NCBI GenBank assembly: GCA_937884685.1
Contig: CAKZYM010000412.1
Coordinates: forward strand, 1 to 5,345
DNA: 5,345 nucleotides
Reading direction: 5' to 3'
Source of the DNA: an uncultured Calothrix sp.
Lineage (GTDB): Bacteria > Cyanobacteriota > Cyanobacteriia > Cyanobacteriales > Nostocaceae
The position numbers and the translations under genes are program-made. The notes below the pieces were generated by a model. It was not told the origin of the DNA. It saw only the letters and a program-made list of their open reading frames with translations, and searched no databases. How positions within the stretch are numbered: position 1 is the stretch's first letter; every line of letters begins with the position of its first letter. Shown here piece after piece: positions 1 through 5,070 of this stretch.

Positions 1-107
1 GGAGTGCATAAGCAGTTTGTACTGATAGAAGCTTCGCTAAGACTGCTTTATCCACTCAACTTTCATTATCCCTGTAAAGGTAGTACATATAACCTAGATT
101 ATTCATA

Positions 108-133
108 AATCTAAATTATGCGTAATTTAGGTT
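108..133 (+). promoter_or_regulatory. Hairpin upstream of the first gene, with a repeated left arm
   Basis: Positions 108-118 (AATCTAAATTA) pair with 123-133 (TAATTTAGGTT) around a TGCG loop. This gives an 11-bp stem with one G.T pair. A near copy of the left arm, AACCTAGATTA at 91-101, could pair with the same right arm (10 of 11). No T-run follows, so it is a poor intrinsic terminator. It lies 46 bases before the start codon at 180 and could be a leader structure, an operator, or the end of an upstream gene. The structure is directly visible; its function is unknown. Confidence 0.4.
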
Positions 134-179
134 GGCTGCTCCAGATAAAACTATACAGAATTAACAGGTAATTTCTCTC

Positions 180-1040
180 ATGTTCAACAGAATGCGTGCT
201 GCCACTTTTACAATTCTATTGTTAACCACAGCTTCACCTGTAATCACCATCAACACAGCGGTCGCTCAAACTCAGTCTTCAACCAAAATAGCTAGTACCG
301 TTTTAGCTACAGCTAATGGTCAGCAGCTTACTCAAAGTATGGTTGATTCGGTTATTGAAGTTGGGGAATTTCTTGCGGGTCAAAAGTTTAGTCAAGCAGA
401 AAAGAGTTGGTTTAGAGGCGTGGCAATAAAAGAGTTTCGTGAAAATACAACTGAAGAAATGCAAGGTTACAGAAATATTACACAAATTCTCTCAGAAATT
501 AGAAAATATTCACAAAATCCGCTTAACCTTGCTCATGGGAGAGAAACATTGATGACAAATATCTATCTTAATCTTCTTGCAAAAAACGAGCTTAATAAGC
601 CATCAATAATGACAATAGTTTATAAGTACTCACCAGTTATTTTTGCTGACCCTGGGAATAATTTTGTAGTAACTAAAAGAACTATTGACTCTATATACGC
701 TCCTATAAATTTTGTGGCACGGTTAGCCGGAAGACCTATCCAAACTCCAAAATATCAAGCAATGGCACAAGGTTTTCCCCAGTATTATAAAACTGTATCT
801 CCACAAAGAAGAAAGAACTGGGCAACAGCCGAAAGTCGTTGGGTTCGTTTTCAAACTGCCTGGTCAAAATCATCACCGCAGCAAAAACAAAAAATAGTTG
901 CTTTTGTCAGGAAACAATTGCAGGCAGGTCATGATGAGGGCAACATAGCTGGTTATCTTTTGCACAATGCCAATAGTCAAAATACTGCTAGTAACATAAG
1001 TAATCTGGTAAAAGCAATTCAAAATGAACGTAATATTTAA
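180..1040 (+). CDS. Exported protein of unknown function, possibly C-terminally truncated
   Basis: I do not recognise a named family. The first 29 residues form a classical Sec signal peptide: Arg4 and Arg6, a hydrophobic core around residues 7-24, and an Ala-Val-Ala cleavage motif at 27-29 before Gln30. The mature part should therefore be periplasmic, outer-membrane associated or secreted. It has no further clear membrane span and no cysteine at all. Residues 46-90 (starting NGQQLTQ, including GEFLAGQKFSQAEKSW) look like a helical segment. Residues 205-250 are rich in Trp, Gln, Lys and Arg and look amphipathic. The ATG at 180 has only a weak upstream AGG (166-168); the next Met is at codon 5 and would still leave a signal peptide. 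The frame stays open for 23 more codons after the stop at 1038-1040, so the ancestral protein may have been about 309 residues. No enzymatic motif is visible. Confidence is high that it is a gene and low on its role. Confidence 0.85.
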   Translation: MFNRMRAATFTILLLTTASPVITINTAVAQTQSSTKIASTVLATANGQQLTQSMVDSVIEVGEFLAGQKFSQAEKSWFRGVAIKEFRENTTEEMQGYRNITQILSEIRKYSQNPLNLAHGRETLMTNIYLNLLAKNELNKPSIMTIVYKYSPVIFADPGNNFVVTKRTIDSIYAPINFVARLAGRPIQTPKYQAMAQGFPQYYKTVSPQRRKNWATAESRWVRFQTAWSKSSPQQKQKIVAFVRKQLQAGHDEGNIAGYLLHNANSQNTASNISNLVKAIQNERNI

Positions 1041-1112
1041 GGAGCAGCGGCAGCATATTCATCTTGGGGTAATATGATGGGAAATTATTTTCATAACACA
1101 GTTAAATGGTAG
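1041..1112 (+). pseudogene. In-frame continuation of the first gene past its TAA stop
   Basis: Directly after the TAA at 1038-1040, the same frame reads 23 sense codons before TAG at 1110-1112. The peptide starts Gly-Ala-Ala-Ala-Ala-Tyr-Ser-Ser-Trp-Gly-Asn-Met-Met-Gly-Asn-Tyr and ends in Trp. Two Trp, two Met, an Ala run and GNMMGNY look like a genuine C-terminal tail rather than random AT-rich spacer. My reading is that the TAA is a nonsense mutation, or a sequencing error, that removed the last 23 residues. The alternative is coincidence. Comparison with homologues would decide. Confidence 0.45.
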
Positions 1113-1190
1113 TTGGTAGTTTAATAAATTAAATATTGGGCTTTGTGAAAAATAATTGGTTGTTCTTAATACATCAAACAAGCAACTACC
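1108..1190 (+). repeat. Tandem heptamer and distant inverted repeat after the first gene
   Basis: GGTAGTT occurs twice in tandem at 1108-1121. The first copy overlaps the distal TAG stop. GGTAGTTG (1108-1115) is exactly complementary to CAACTACC (1183-1190), which is followed by TTTT. This resembles an intrinsic terminator, but the 67-base loop is long, so terminator function is doubtful. Short heptamer tandem repeats are known in cyanobacterial spacers; two copies are too few to call that class firmly. Confidence 0.3.
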
Positions 1191-1291
1191 TTTTATCCAA
1201 AGTCCAAAAATAATGTTAAAAGATTTAGTATTTCTCGATACATTTCCTATTTCACCAGCTAATATCTTCTAGATGACATCCTGTTAATAAC

Positions 1292-1438
1292 ATGAGCCTA
1301 AGATTATTGGAGAAATTCACCCGTCACCGTCCGATTTTTTACCATGCGTCAACATCAATACCTAATAAAAATAAAGAAGTAACTCAACTGAAATCATCTG
1401 AAGCAGTAGAAAATAAACCGATTATCAAGAAAACTTAG
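1292..1438 (+). CDS. Small hypothetical basic protein, 48 residues
   Basis: An ATG-started frame of 48 codons ends at TAG (1436-1438). The frame is closed upstream by TGA at 1274-1276, so ATG 1292 is its first Met. The product starts MSLRLLEKFTRHRPIFYHAS. It is basic at the N-terminus, Lys/Glu/Ser/Asn-rich in the second half, and ends in KKT. The amphipathic first 20 residues and the balanced composition look more protein-like than the surrounding spacer. There is no convincing Shine-Dalgarno sequence in front, which weakens the case. No signal peptide, membrane span or cysteine is seen. It could be an independent small gene, a decayed 5' end of a longer gene, or chance. I do not recognise the family. 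Confidence 0.35.
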   Translation: MSLRLLEKFTRHRPIFYHASTSIPNKNKEVTQLKSSEAVENKPIIKKT

Positions 1439-1471
1439 GTTTACCATCCAGTTGACACAACCTGATAGGAG

Positions 1472-1515
1472 TATGTGCGTTGTCCCAGGAGGGAACGTGC
1501 TAATGAACGCACATA
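1472..1515 (+). promoter_or_regulatory. Hairpin enclosing a perfect ribosome-binding sequence
   Basis: TATGTGCGTT (1472-1481) is perfectly complementary to AACGCACATA (1506-1515), giving a 10-bp stem. Inside it, TCCC (1483-1486) can pair with GGGA (1491-1494). Part of AGGAGG (1487-1492) forms that inner loop and part lies in the stem. A second fold competes: 1475-1486 can pair imperfectly with 1491-1500. A TTGACA hexamer lies upstream at 1452-1457, but no good -10 is correctly spaced. The arrangement would mask the ribosome-binding sequence of the mini-ORF at 1503. It could also be a small-RNA hairpin or the remnant of a mobile repeat. Confidence 0.4.
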
Positions 1516-1568
1516 TAATCTTTGCTAGCACCCCTGTGATTGCAGATATAGCTTATCAAAACGATTAA
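1503..1568 (+). CDS. Possible 21-codon mini-ORF behind AGGAGG
   Basis: An ATG lies 10 bases after AGGAGG, the best Shine-Dalgarno match I noticed in the window, and opens a 21-codon frame ending at TAA (1566-1568). The peptide begins MNAHIIFASTPVIAD, is moderately hydrophobic in the middle, and ends in QND. Codons 2-5 form the right arm of the hairpin described at 1472-1515, so translation and folding would be coupled. It may be a real small peptide, a leader peptide, the start of a decayed gene, or coincidence. Only the ribosome-binding sequence and its spacing argue for it. Confidence 0.25.
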   Translation: MNAHIIFASTPVIADIAYQND

Positions 1569-2002
1569 CACATAATTACAATTTCTGACATAGCTGTGTG
1601 CCAGTTAATCAATGTAATCTTGTAGTACACCAAAAATTAAGGCAAAAGTAAGAAAAGCTTCTGGCACAATCTGTAATATTCAATCTTTCTAATCGAGCGT
1701 ACACAGCAAGCATAGAGCTTTATTGTTTAACCGATACCCAGCACCCTTCTTGCTGAAGTTACGTTAATCGAGGGCTGGAGATACTGCTATATCTTAACTT
1801 GTGACGATTGTAGCACACAGAAGTCAAAATTGCTCGGTATTGGTTGAATTAATTTCGTGTGTTGATATTTAGTATACTAATTATATAAGCCTAAAACAAA
1901 TTTATATGATAATTTCATATCCATTCATTATGCTAAATTTTTATTTATAATTGTATAATTGCTGTACTAATAACTCATACTTAATTAGCTTATACACAGA
2001 TT
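1569..2002. other. Gene-free AT-rich spacer with scattered inverted repeats
   Basis: I found no convincing gene on either strand. Visible structure: TGTGCCAG (1597-1604) with exact complement CTGGCACA (1661-1668); CCAGC plus CCT (1738-1742, 1745-1747) pairing with AGGGCTGG (1771-1778) as a bulged stem; TAATCGAG repeated directly at 1690-1697 and 1765-1772; and ATATGA/TCATAT near 1905-1920. From about 1860 the sequence becomes very AT-rich. This may be decayed DNA or untranslated leader; no transposase remnant was recognised. Confidence 0.5.
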
Positions 2003-2162
2003 TTTAGTACTCGTATTAATTAAGTAGGTAGTAAATTGTGGCTTACACCCCCAACGGAATTCACACCTACCAACCCATATCTTGTATCTGAAAAAATGGA
2101 TGTCAAAACCACGACTGCGTGCAAGATGTGGGTATAACGTAGGTATACCCGTAAGTACTAAA
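2003..2162 (+). promoter_or_regulatory. Structured element with nested inverted repeats ahead of the GTPase gene
   Basis: The element is bounded by a perfect 9-bp inverted repeat, TTTAGTACT (2003-2011) and AGTACTAAA (2154-2162). Inside it are GTAGGT (2024-2029) with ACCTAC (2065-2070), and a 15-bp stem pairing 2073-2087 with 2119-2133 (12 Watson-Crick and three G.T pairs). A 7-bp hairpin pairs GGGTATA (2130-2136) with TATACCC (2144-2150). The last two stems share 2130-2133 and so exclude each other. The G.T pairs are stable only in a plus-strand RNA, since the minus strand would have A.C mismatches; this favours a transcribed leader or a plus-strand small RNA. Alternatives are a miniature inverted-repeat element, although no target duplication is seen, or an operator region. 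I recognise no riboswitch class. Confidence 0.45.
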
Positions 2163-2217
2163 CAAATTCTTAATTTTGTATGACTCTTCAGTTCTACAAA
2201 TTAGAAGTTAAAGTAAT

Positions 2218-2223
2218 TATAAT
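2218..2223 (+). promoter_or_regulatory. Candidate -10 box upstream of the GTPase gene
   Basis: TATAAT matches the -10 consensus exactly and lies 98 bases before the start codon at 2322. No good -35 hexamer is found 16-18 bases upstream (the nearest sequence is around CTACAA at 2194-2199). In AT-rich DNA such a hexamer is expected by chance, so this is weak. If it is real, transcription would start after the structured element, which would then be regulatory DNA rather than leader RNA. Confidence 0.2.
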
Positions 2224-2321
2224 CAACATTAAATATTACCTTAATTTAACACAATCATAATTTTTATCGTTACTATATTTGTAAATAAACTAAATTATTT
2301 TTTCTATTTTAAGAGAGAAAA

Positions 2322-4067
2322 ATGCCACAAAAAAGAAGCTTTTTCGCTTTGTTTATTGATAATTCTAGGTTAATGAGTCTTGTAGGAGTTGGCGGGACAG
2401 TTACAACATTTATTTCAATTGTACGGTCTGAAAATCCAGACTTTGTTCAAATAGCAGTAGTTATTGCTTTTATCCTATTATTTATAGTTTTTTTTGTTAT
2501 TGAAATACGTAAAAAAGATAGAAAGAAATCAGAAATAGACCAAGATGATGATATTATTTATGAGCCAAATCTTCCTGTTCATGAGTTGTGTGAAACACTA
2601 CTAGAAACGGTTACTTCAAATAACTCAATTATTAAGCGTTCAAATATCGAAGAAGATGCTCGTAGTATTCTTCAAGATGTTAGAGATGGAATATTAAGAA
2701 TATATTTATTTGGTCATCAGAGTGCTGGAAAATCATCTTTAACGAATGCGCTTCTTAATTCTGAAATATCTCCCATATCTTCTAGTAAGATGACTACTTG
2801 TTTGATAAGAATACGAACCGGAACAAAATTTAGTGGAATAGTTAAATGGGAAAATGAGACTAAAAAAATTAAGCCAGATATTAAATCTCTTAAAAATAGA
2901 ATGGCAGAGTGGGGGCAATCGTCATTTGAACACCAACCTATTGAAGTAATAATTGAAGTTCCCGATGAAATTCTTGGTATACCTAAAATAGAATTGGTGG
3001 ACACTCCGGGAACGGGAAGTACATGGGATATAAAATACGGTAAAAATATATTAGATGAAACCGTAAATAAAAAAATAAGAACTGCTGCTGTAGCTATATT
3101 AATTTATAAACATGAACACGCAGAGATGCAATCGCACGGCAGTTTGTTAAATGAATTAAAAGTGCGTAATATTAAAGTCATAGGTGTTTGTAATATTACA
3201 CCTGATTTAGAATATGCTTATAAACGCGATAATAAAGATTTTTTAGACACTATTACCAAAGCGGAGCATCAACTGCGTGAGAATGCTAAAGCAGAATGTC
3301 GTCGAGTAGTTCTTGAAGAAGATGAGTCATTAATAAAGCTGGCACGTCAGATTAACGGAGAAACTGTCAATGAGTTTCGCAATTACTTTATTGAAATTCT
3401 TAACGACAGGGAATCATTTGTAAAATTGCAAGCAATTCGTGAAAGTCTTAGCCTTATAGAGGATTTATTAGTAGATGCCAACAAATTAGTTCGGAAATTT
3501 CGCCCGGTTTTTGATACTATCTTAACCCGAAAAACTGAAATTAAAGATGCTATTGCTTCTGTTAGAAAAATAATAAACAAGGGTTTTGATGATGAAAATA
3601 TTGTGACACAAGCCACAGTTGTTGGTGGCGCAACGTTGGGATTGGGAGGCATGGCTGCGGTATATCTGCTTGGTTCAGCAGTTACAGGAGGGCTTCTTTT
3701 ACCAGCCGGTGGTTTATTTCTTGGAGGACTTGCAGGAAGTGCTATTGGGTCTGGAATGAAACATTCAAAACTTACAAAATTCGAGGAAGAATTGGCGACA
3801 GCGTGGAATCATTTACGACAAGTAATAAACAAAGCTAAAGTAAATGGTAATTCAATGTTGAGTACAGAAGTTATTAGAAAAGTAAATCTACATTCTTCTT
3901 CTCTATCAAAATATCAAAAAACGTTAGAATCAAATATGACTGACGTTGAAAACGATATTGAATCGAATCTGCGAAAAATAGAAGGTTACGAATCGTATCA
4001 GAAAAGTGAAGTTCTTATTGAACAACTAACTGTTCTTAAATCCCAGTTCAAAAAACATCTATCTTGA
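2322..4067 (+). CDS. Membrane-anchored dynamin-like GTPase
   Basis: This 581-residue protein is a large GTPase with membrane segments at both ends. Hydrophobic stretches at about 17-34 and 42-62 form a likely N-terminal membrane hairpin, followed by a Lys/Arg-rich stop (63-69) and an acidic linker. The G domain follows. Its P-loop is GHQSAGKSS (131-139; Lys137, Ser138), a Thr-Thr pair at 158-159 is the likely switch I, and VDTPG (226-230) is G3. The expected N/TKxD base-recognition motif is not canonical; the best candidate is VCNITPD (289-295). A helical region (about 340-425) leads into a glycine-rich hydrophobic stretch at 431-478 that could enter a membrane like a dynamin paddle. A charged, probably coiled-coil tail (about 485-580) ends the protein. 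AAGAGAG at 2311-2317 is a good ribosome-binding sequence four bases before ATG. By family, such proteins bind, tether or remodel membranes on GTP hydrolysis, and some bacterial dynamin-like proteins help cells survive membrane damage or phage. The defence role here is only a possibility. Other options are an Era-like or ion-channel-associated GTPase. Confidence 0.9.
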   Translation: MPQKRSFFALFIDNSRLMSLVGVGGTVTTFISIVRSENPDFVQIAVVIAFILLFIVFFVIEIRKKDRKKSEIDQDDDIIYEPNLPVHELCETLLETVTSNNSIIKRSNIEEDARSILQDVRDGILRIYLFGHQSAGKSSLTNALLNSEISPISSSKMTTCLIRIRTGTKFSGIVKWENETKKIKPDIKSLKNRMAEWGQSSFEHQPIEVIIEVPDEILGIPKIELVDTPGTGSTWDIKYGKNILDETVNKKIRTAAVAILIYKHEHAEMQSHGSLLNELKVRNIKVIGVCNITPDLEYAYKRDNKDFLDTITKAEHQLRENAKAECRRVVLEEDESLIKLARQINGETVNEFRNYFIEILNDRESFVKLQAIRESLSLIEDLLVDANKLVRKFRPVFDTILTRKTEIKDAIASVRKIINKGFDDENIVTQATVVGGATLGLGGMAAVYLLGSAVTGGLLLPAGGLFLGGLAGSAIGSGMKHSKLTKFEEELATAWNHLRQVINKAKVNGNSMLSTEVIRKVNLHSSSLSKYQKTLESNMTDVENDIESNLRKIEGYESYQKSEVLIEQLTVLKSQFKKHLS

Positions 4068-4200
4068 GAAACTATTTCCTCTAAAAAAGCTTTAATTCTT
4101 AATGGGTGCATAATCAAAGAAATAATACGTATTGTGAGATAGGCTAAAAATCATTTTTTATTTTTATTAATTTCGGGCGAAAATTGCATAAAAAAAATGA

Positions 4201-4245
4201 TTTGGGAGAACATCTAGGCTAACTAACCTTAGATATTCTCCCAAA
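4201..4245 (-). terminator. Strong intrinsic terminator for the ChW-repeat gene
   Basis: Positions 4201-4218 pair with 4228-4245 over 18 positions. The base is TTTGGGAGAA with TTCTCCCAAA (10 perfect pairs), followed by ATCTA with TAGAT, and the loop is 9 bases. Read on the minus strand, the hairpin is followed after three bases (TCA) by eight T residues (4190-4197 on the plus strand are A), the classic intrinsic terminator layout. It lies 68 bases beyond the stop of the minus-strand gene ending at 4313. On the plus strand no T-run follows, so it should not efficiently terminate the convergent GTPase transcript, though the hairpin may still protect its 3' end. Confidence 0.85.
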
Positions 4246-4312
4246 CCTAAAGAAAATTCAAATACTGGAATAGCTGACTATATCGATTCAAACAGTCTAA
4301 AAACTTTTTGCT

Positions 4313-4876
4313 TTAACGGTCAGCTAAATACACTGATATAGCTTCTACTCGTAACTTTTGACCTCTTGTCCCGCACCAGCTTCCATTTCTTTCCCAACCT
4401 GTATCATTAAGATTCTGAATGTGAGCTTTATAGTAAACATCATATTTTAGTGCATCCTCACCAACCACTTCTATAGCAAAAGCCTCAAGCCTTCTATCTT
4501 CACCTCTCGTACCGACATATTCTCCTAGGAAATGCCAGCTAGTATCACCTATATCTTGTAGGTGTGCTTTGTAACGAAGATTCACATTCGCAGAACCTGG
4601 TGCTAGCCGAAATCTAAACCCTTCTAACCTGCGACGCTGGTTTCGGGTTCCGCACCATTGAGGTTGGCTGACATAATTTGTATCTCCTAAGTTTTGAAGA
4701 TGAGCCATATACTGCAATACAGCAGTTCTACTAGGCTGTGCATTTTCATATTCCTGTGGACGACCATCTCTAAGAGCTTGACCAAATACAGGAAGAGTTT
4801 TTGACAATATTATCGTTCCAAGTGCTGCTGCCCCGGAAGATAAAAATAAGCGACGTGAACGTAAATGCTGACTCAT
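4313..4876 (-). CDS. Tat-exported protein with three ChW-like repeats
   Basis: The 187-residue product starts with a twin-arginine signal: SRRLFLSSG at residues 7-15 (Arg8, Arg9), a hydrophobic segment to about 31, and a likely cut near FGQA (31-34). The protein is thus expected to be exported folded to the periplasm or outside. The rest is almost wholly three repeats of about 39 residues, at roughly 54-91, 99-137 and 146-184. Each has the pattern Y.AH(L/I)Q(N/D)(L/I)xDT.(W/Y)...GTR....R(L/V)E.(F/I). This resembles the ChW (clostridial hydrophobic W) repeat, with the usual GW replaced by G/N-D-T-x-W/Y. ChW repeats occur in secreted and surface proteins and are thought to bind carbohydrate or protein ligands; no enzymatic domain is present. 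The only two cysteines, Cys75 and Cys168, sit at the same repeat position (WCGTR) in repeats 1 and 3. The ATG at 4874-4876 is preceded by AGAGA at a good distance. The gene appears monocistronic, with its own terminator and a hairpin-rich upstream region. Confidence 0.88.
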   Translation of the reverse strand: MSQHLRSRRLFLSSGAAALGTIILSKTLPVFGQALRDGRPQEYENAQPSRTAVLQYMAHLQNLGDTNYVSQPQWCGTRNQRRRLEGFRFRLAPGSANVNLRYKAHLQDIGDTSWHFLGEYVGTRGEDRRLEAFAIEVVGEDALKYDVYYKAHIQNLNDTGWERNGSWCGTRGQKLRVEAISVYLADR

Positions 4877-4912
4877 AAGATTCTCTATTTTTTATTACTA
4901 GATTTGGCAATA

Positions 4913-4963
4913 AACCAACATATTACATTGTGTAGTATATTGGTTGTTAGAGGTGTTACACCT
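4913..4963 (-). promoter_or_regulatory. Inverted repeats upstream of the ChW-repeat gene
   Basis: Two symmetric elements lie 37-87 bases before the start codon at 4876. Positions 4913-4927 and 4931-4945 form a 15-position inverted repeat around a three-base centre (13 Watson-Crick pairs). Just upstream on the minus strand, AGGTGTTACACCT (4951-4963) is a perfect 6+1+6 palindrome typical in size of a dimeric regulator site. Either could be an operator; the longer one could also be a 5' leader hairpin. I see no clear -35/-10 pair and cannot name the regulator. Confidence 0.4.
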
Positions 4964-4997
4964 AAACTCTCCTAAATGACTCAAAATTTTTATTCCA

Positions 4998-5045
4998 TAT
5001 GTCTCTGATTTACTTGAACTAAGACATAGGGTTTATTTAAGACAT
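4998..5045. repeat. Inverted and direct copies of an AGACAT motif
   Basis: TATGTCT (4998-5004) is exactly complementary to AGACATA (5022-5028) with a 17-base loop. TAAGACAT occurs twice in direct orientation at 5020-5027 and 5038-5045. The cluster follows the stop of the minus-strand gene ending at 5071. It could be a weak 3' hairpin, but no proper T-run follows on the minus strand, or a repeated protein-binding motif. Short motifs like this can arise by chance. Confidence 0.25.
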
Positions 5046-5070
5046 TAGCTAACTTTGATTTGGGGATAAA

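Noticed and set aside
1..108. Open frame from the window edge to TAA at 106-108 (35 codons), possibly the end of an upstream gene
   Set aside because: Length is within chance and the residues show no recognisable pattern. It cannot be separated from spacer without the sequence to the left.
303..485. 60-codon minus-strand frame inside the first gene
   Set aside because: It lies entirely within a clear plus-strand signal-peptide protein and has a cysteine- and phenylalanine-rich antisense composition.
1156..1272. 38-codon open stretch with an internal ATG at 1213
   Set aside because: It has no ribosome-binding sequence, no recognisable pattern and is short. It probably reflects chance in AT-rich DNA.
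1610..1713. Minus-strand mini-ORF of 34 codons starting at the ATG whose complement is 1711-1713
   Set aside because: It has no ribosome-binding sequence and an unnatural composition rich in aromatic residues and cysteine. It is not better than background.
2003..2162. Insertion sequence or complete miniature transposable element
   Set aside because: The terminal repeats are only 9 bp and I see no flanking target duplication. Kept as a structured element of unknown nature instead.
2488..2495. Run of eight T residues in the second membrane segment of the GTPase gene, a possible slippage or phase-variation site
   Set aside because: The frame is intact and the run encodes ordinary Phe and Val codons in a membrane span. 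Eight T residues are unremarkable in DNA this AT-rich.
2717..3652. Two minus-strand frames (2717-3004 and 3383-3652) inside the GTPase gene
   Set aside because: They overlap the P-loop/DTPG region and the hydrophobic hairpin of a convincing GTPase and show no domain pattern of their own.
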